This document shows positions 5,994 to 6,898 of a stretch of DNA of 6,898 bases, one piece after another (position 1 is the stretch's first letter; each line of letters opens with the position of its first letter). The stretch comes from Fibrobacterota bacterium (GTDB lineage: Bacteria > Fibrobacterota > Chitinivibrionia > Chitinivibrionales > JANQEN01). The stretch is taken from contig JAUXBV010000184.1 of the NCBI GenBank assembly GCA_030619215.1, positions 1-6,898 of the forward strand. Direction: 5' to 3'. A model generated the notes under the pieces. It was not told where the DNA came from. It did no database searches and saw only the letters and a list, made by a program, of their open reading frames with translations. The translations under genes were made by a program, and so were the position numbers.

Positions 5994-6898
5994 ATGAAAT
6001 TCCTCACTCAAAAAGGCTTTAGTCTTTTTCCAAACCTTAAAGAAGGTACATTTATTAAATCAAAGGAAAAAGGTTCGGCGCTTTTTATAGTGCTTATTTT
6101 TTCAATAATTGCCTTTATTACTGTCTCTGCCTATGTTACAAGCCAGTTTTACTTTGCACGGATTCTGCGTAAAGAGCCCGCAAAACTGCAGGCTTTGCTT
6201 AATGCACGATCCGGTATCTGGTATGCGCTTGCAATGCTTGACAAAGAGGTCGGTAAGCAGGAAAGTAGTATTGACTCATCGGAAACCTCCTTGTCTGACC
6301 TGTTCGGTATGGATATGTTTGATCGTGAGGAAGAGGGTAAAGAGGAGCTTTCCGTTGAGGAAACATCAGCAATCCCTGGTGAAGAGTCCGATACAATCAG
6401 CCTGTTTGACAGTACGATACTGTTCACTTACGTAATAAAACCGTCAGCTTTTTTTCAGGTTCTGGAATCCGAGGGGATATTTCGAAAGTACCTTAAAAGT
6501 GCATCCGTTACCCTGGGATCAAAACCCTTTACGTCTGCCGATACGGTTCTTTTCCTGGGCACGCCGGGTTTACCGGAGGGAACCGGAAATTATGACGGAA
6601 AGGTAGCTTTTATATCGGAGAGCATTGACAGCTCCGACAGCCTGCAGAGAAAAAGGTTTTTTGTCAACAAAGAAAAACTGCGCGAAATCGTTGAAGAATT
6701 CAGGGGACCCCTTATTTCTATGGGGGATACACTGGTCCGTAATACTCCCCTGACAGTACAGTATAATGATGAGTTTTCCGAAATCCCGGATACCATATCA
6801 AGCCCGCTGTTTATTGACGGCTCCAGCAGAGACCTCTTCTGGAGATCGGAGCGTAAGATTTATGTTATTGAAGAGCTGCAGATCACCGGATCTGTATA
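5994..6898 (+). CDS. Large pseudopilin-like protein (GspK/PilX-like N-terminus), 3' end beyond window
   Basis: The reading frame from the ATG at 5994 is open to the window end (301 full codons seen). Residues 1-27 form a long, basic leader ending KSKEKG. After G27 comes a hydrophobic helix (about 28-48, SALFIVLIFSIIAFITVSAY), then an amphipathic stretch with LQALLNARSGIWYALAMLD (66-83). This is the class III signal and N-terminal alpha-helix pattern of type IV pilins and pseudopilins. Position +5 of the mature form is Ile rather than the usual Glu, as in GspK minor pseudopilins; the A-R-x-G-I-x-Y-A-L stretch also resembles GspK/PilX. An acidic, low-complexity insert follows at about 87-137. 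The remaining part is beta-rich by eye and I do not recognise it. The GspK helical insertion domain is not evident. An in-frame stop at 5973-5975 limits the start to 5994; there is no good Shine-Dalgarno next to it. Role inferred: minor or tip component of the pseudopilus; a different membrane protein with a pilin-like leader is possible. Confidence 0.72.
   Translation, partial: MKFLTQKGFSLFPNLKEGTFIKSKEKGSALFIVLIFSIIAFITVSAYVTSQFYFARILRKEPAKLQALLNARSGIWYALAMLDKEVGKQESSIDSSETSLSDLFGMDMFDREEEGKEELSVEETSAIPGEESDTISLFDSTILFTYVIKPSAFFQVLESEGIFRKYLKSASVTLGSKPFTSADTVLFLGTPGLPEGTGNYDGKVAFISESIDSSDSLQRKRFFVNKEKLREIVEEFRGPLISMGDTLVRNTPLTVQYNDEFSEIPDTISSPLFIDGSSRDLFWRSERKIYVIEELQITGSV

Noticed and set aside
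6109..6435. Open frame of 108 codons on the + strand inside the pseudopilin-like gene
   Set aside because: It is out of frame with the pilin-like signal and helix from 5994, and its Cys/Leu/Ser/Arg-rich composition is unlike a real protein of this cluster.
1..6898. CRISPR array, tRNA/rRNA gene, insertion sequence or phage genes
   Set aside because: No spaced direct repeats, cloverleaf, transposase motif or terminal inverted repeats were seen on either strand.

Overview
The window is one stretch of a bacterial chromosome, or a metagenomic contig, with all genes on the + strand. It carries a tightly packed cluster for a type II secretion / type IV pilus-family (type IV filament) envelope machine of a diderm bacterium. 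The secretin, with its signal peptide, and the periplasmic/inner-membrane platform proteins require an outer membrane. Base composition looks moderate (my impression is low-to-mid 40s % GC) and even across the genes, with no sign of recent transfer. I cannot name the organism. The mosaic architecture (GspE-like ATPase, PilQ-like secretin with repeated N0 domains, GspL-like PilM/PilN fusion, short PilP/GspC) would fit a lineage outside the well-studied Proteobacteria, for example the FCB/Fibrobacterota neighbourhood, but this is a guess.

Layout: (1) positions 2-1333, a GspE/PilB-type assembly ATPase whose 5' end is cut by the window; (2) 1392-3581 (longer alternative start at 1380), a secretin with three tandem STN/N0-like domains, one Secretin_N domain, the outer-membrane barrel and a long charged C-terminal tail; (3) 3587-4840, a GspL-like protein, that is, a degenerate PilM-like cytoplasmic domain joined through one membrane helix to a PilN-like periplasmic domain; (4) 4813-5364, a PilO/GspM-like protein overlapping the previous gene by 28 bases; (5) 5373-5861, a short membrane-anchored PilP/GspC-like protein; (6) 5862-5993, a 132-base gap holding two near-identical tandem hairpins; (7) 5994 to the window end, the 5' part of a large pseudopilin-like (GspK/PilX-like) gene.

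How the parts fit: the cytoplasmic ATPase should drive assembly of a short pseudopilus. The GspL-like, PilO-like and PilP/GspC-like proteins should form the inner-membrane alignment platform, linking the ATPase side to the periplasmic N-domains of the secretin. The last gene looks like a minor, possibly tip, pseudopilin. No polytopic GspF/PilC, major pseudopilin or prepilin peptidase is present in the window; these must lie outside it. The window is not a wholly new system. Its notable points are the triplicated N0 domains, the hybrid T2SS/T4P composition, the unusual large pseudopilin-like protein, and the tandem hairpin repeat in front of it.
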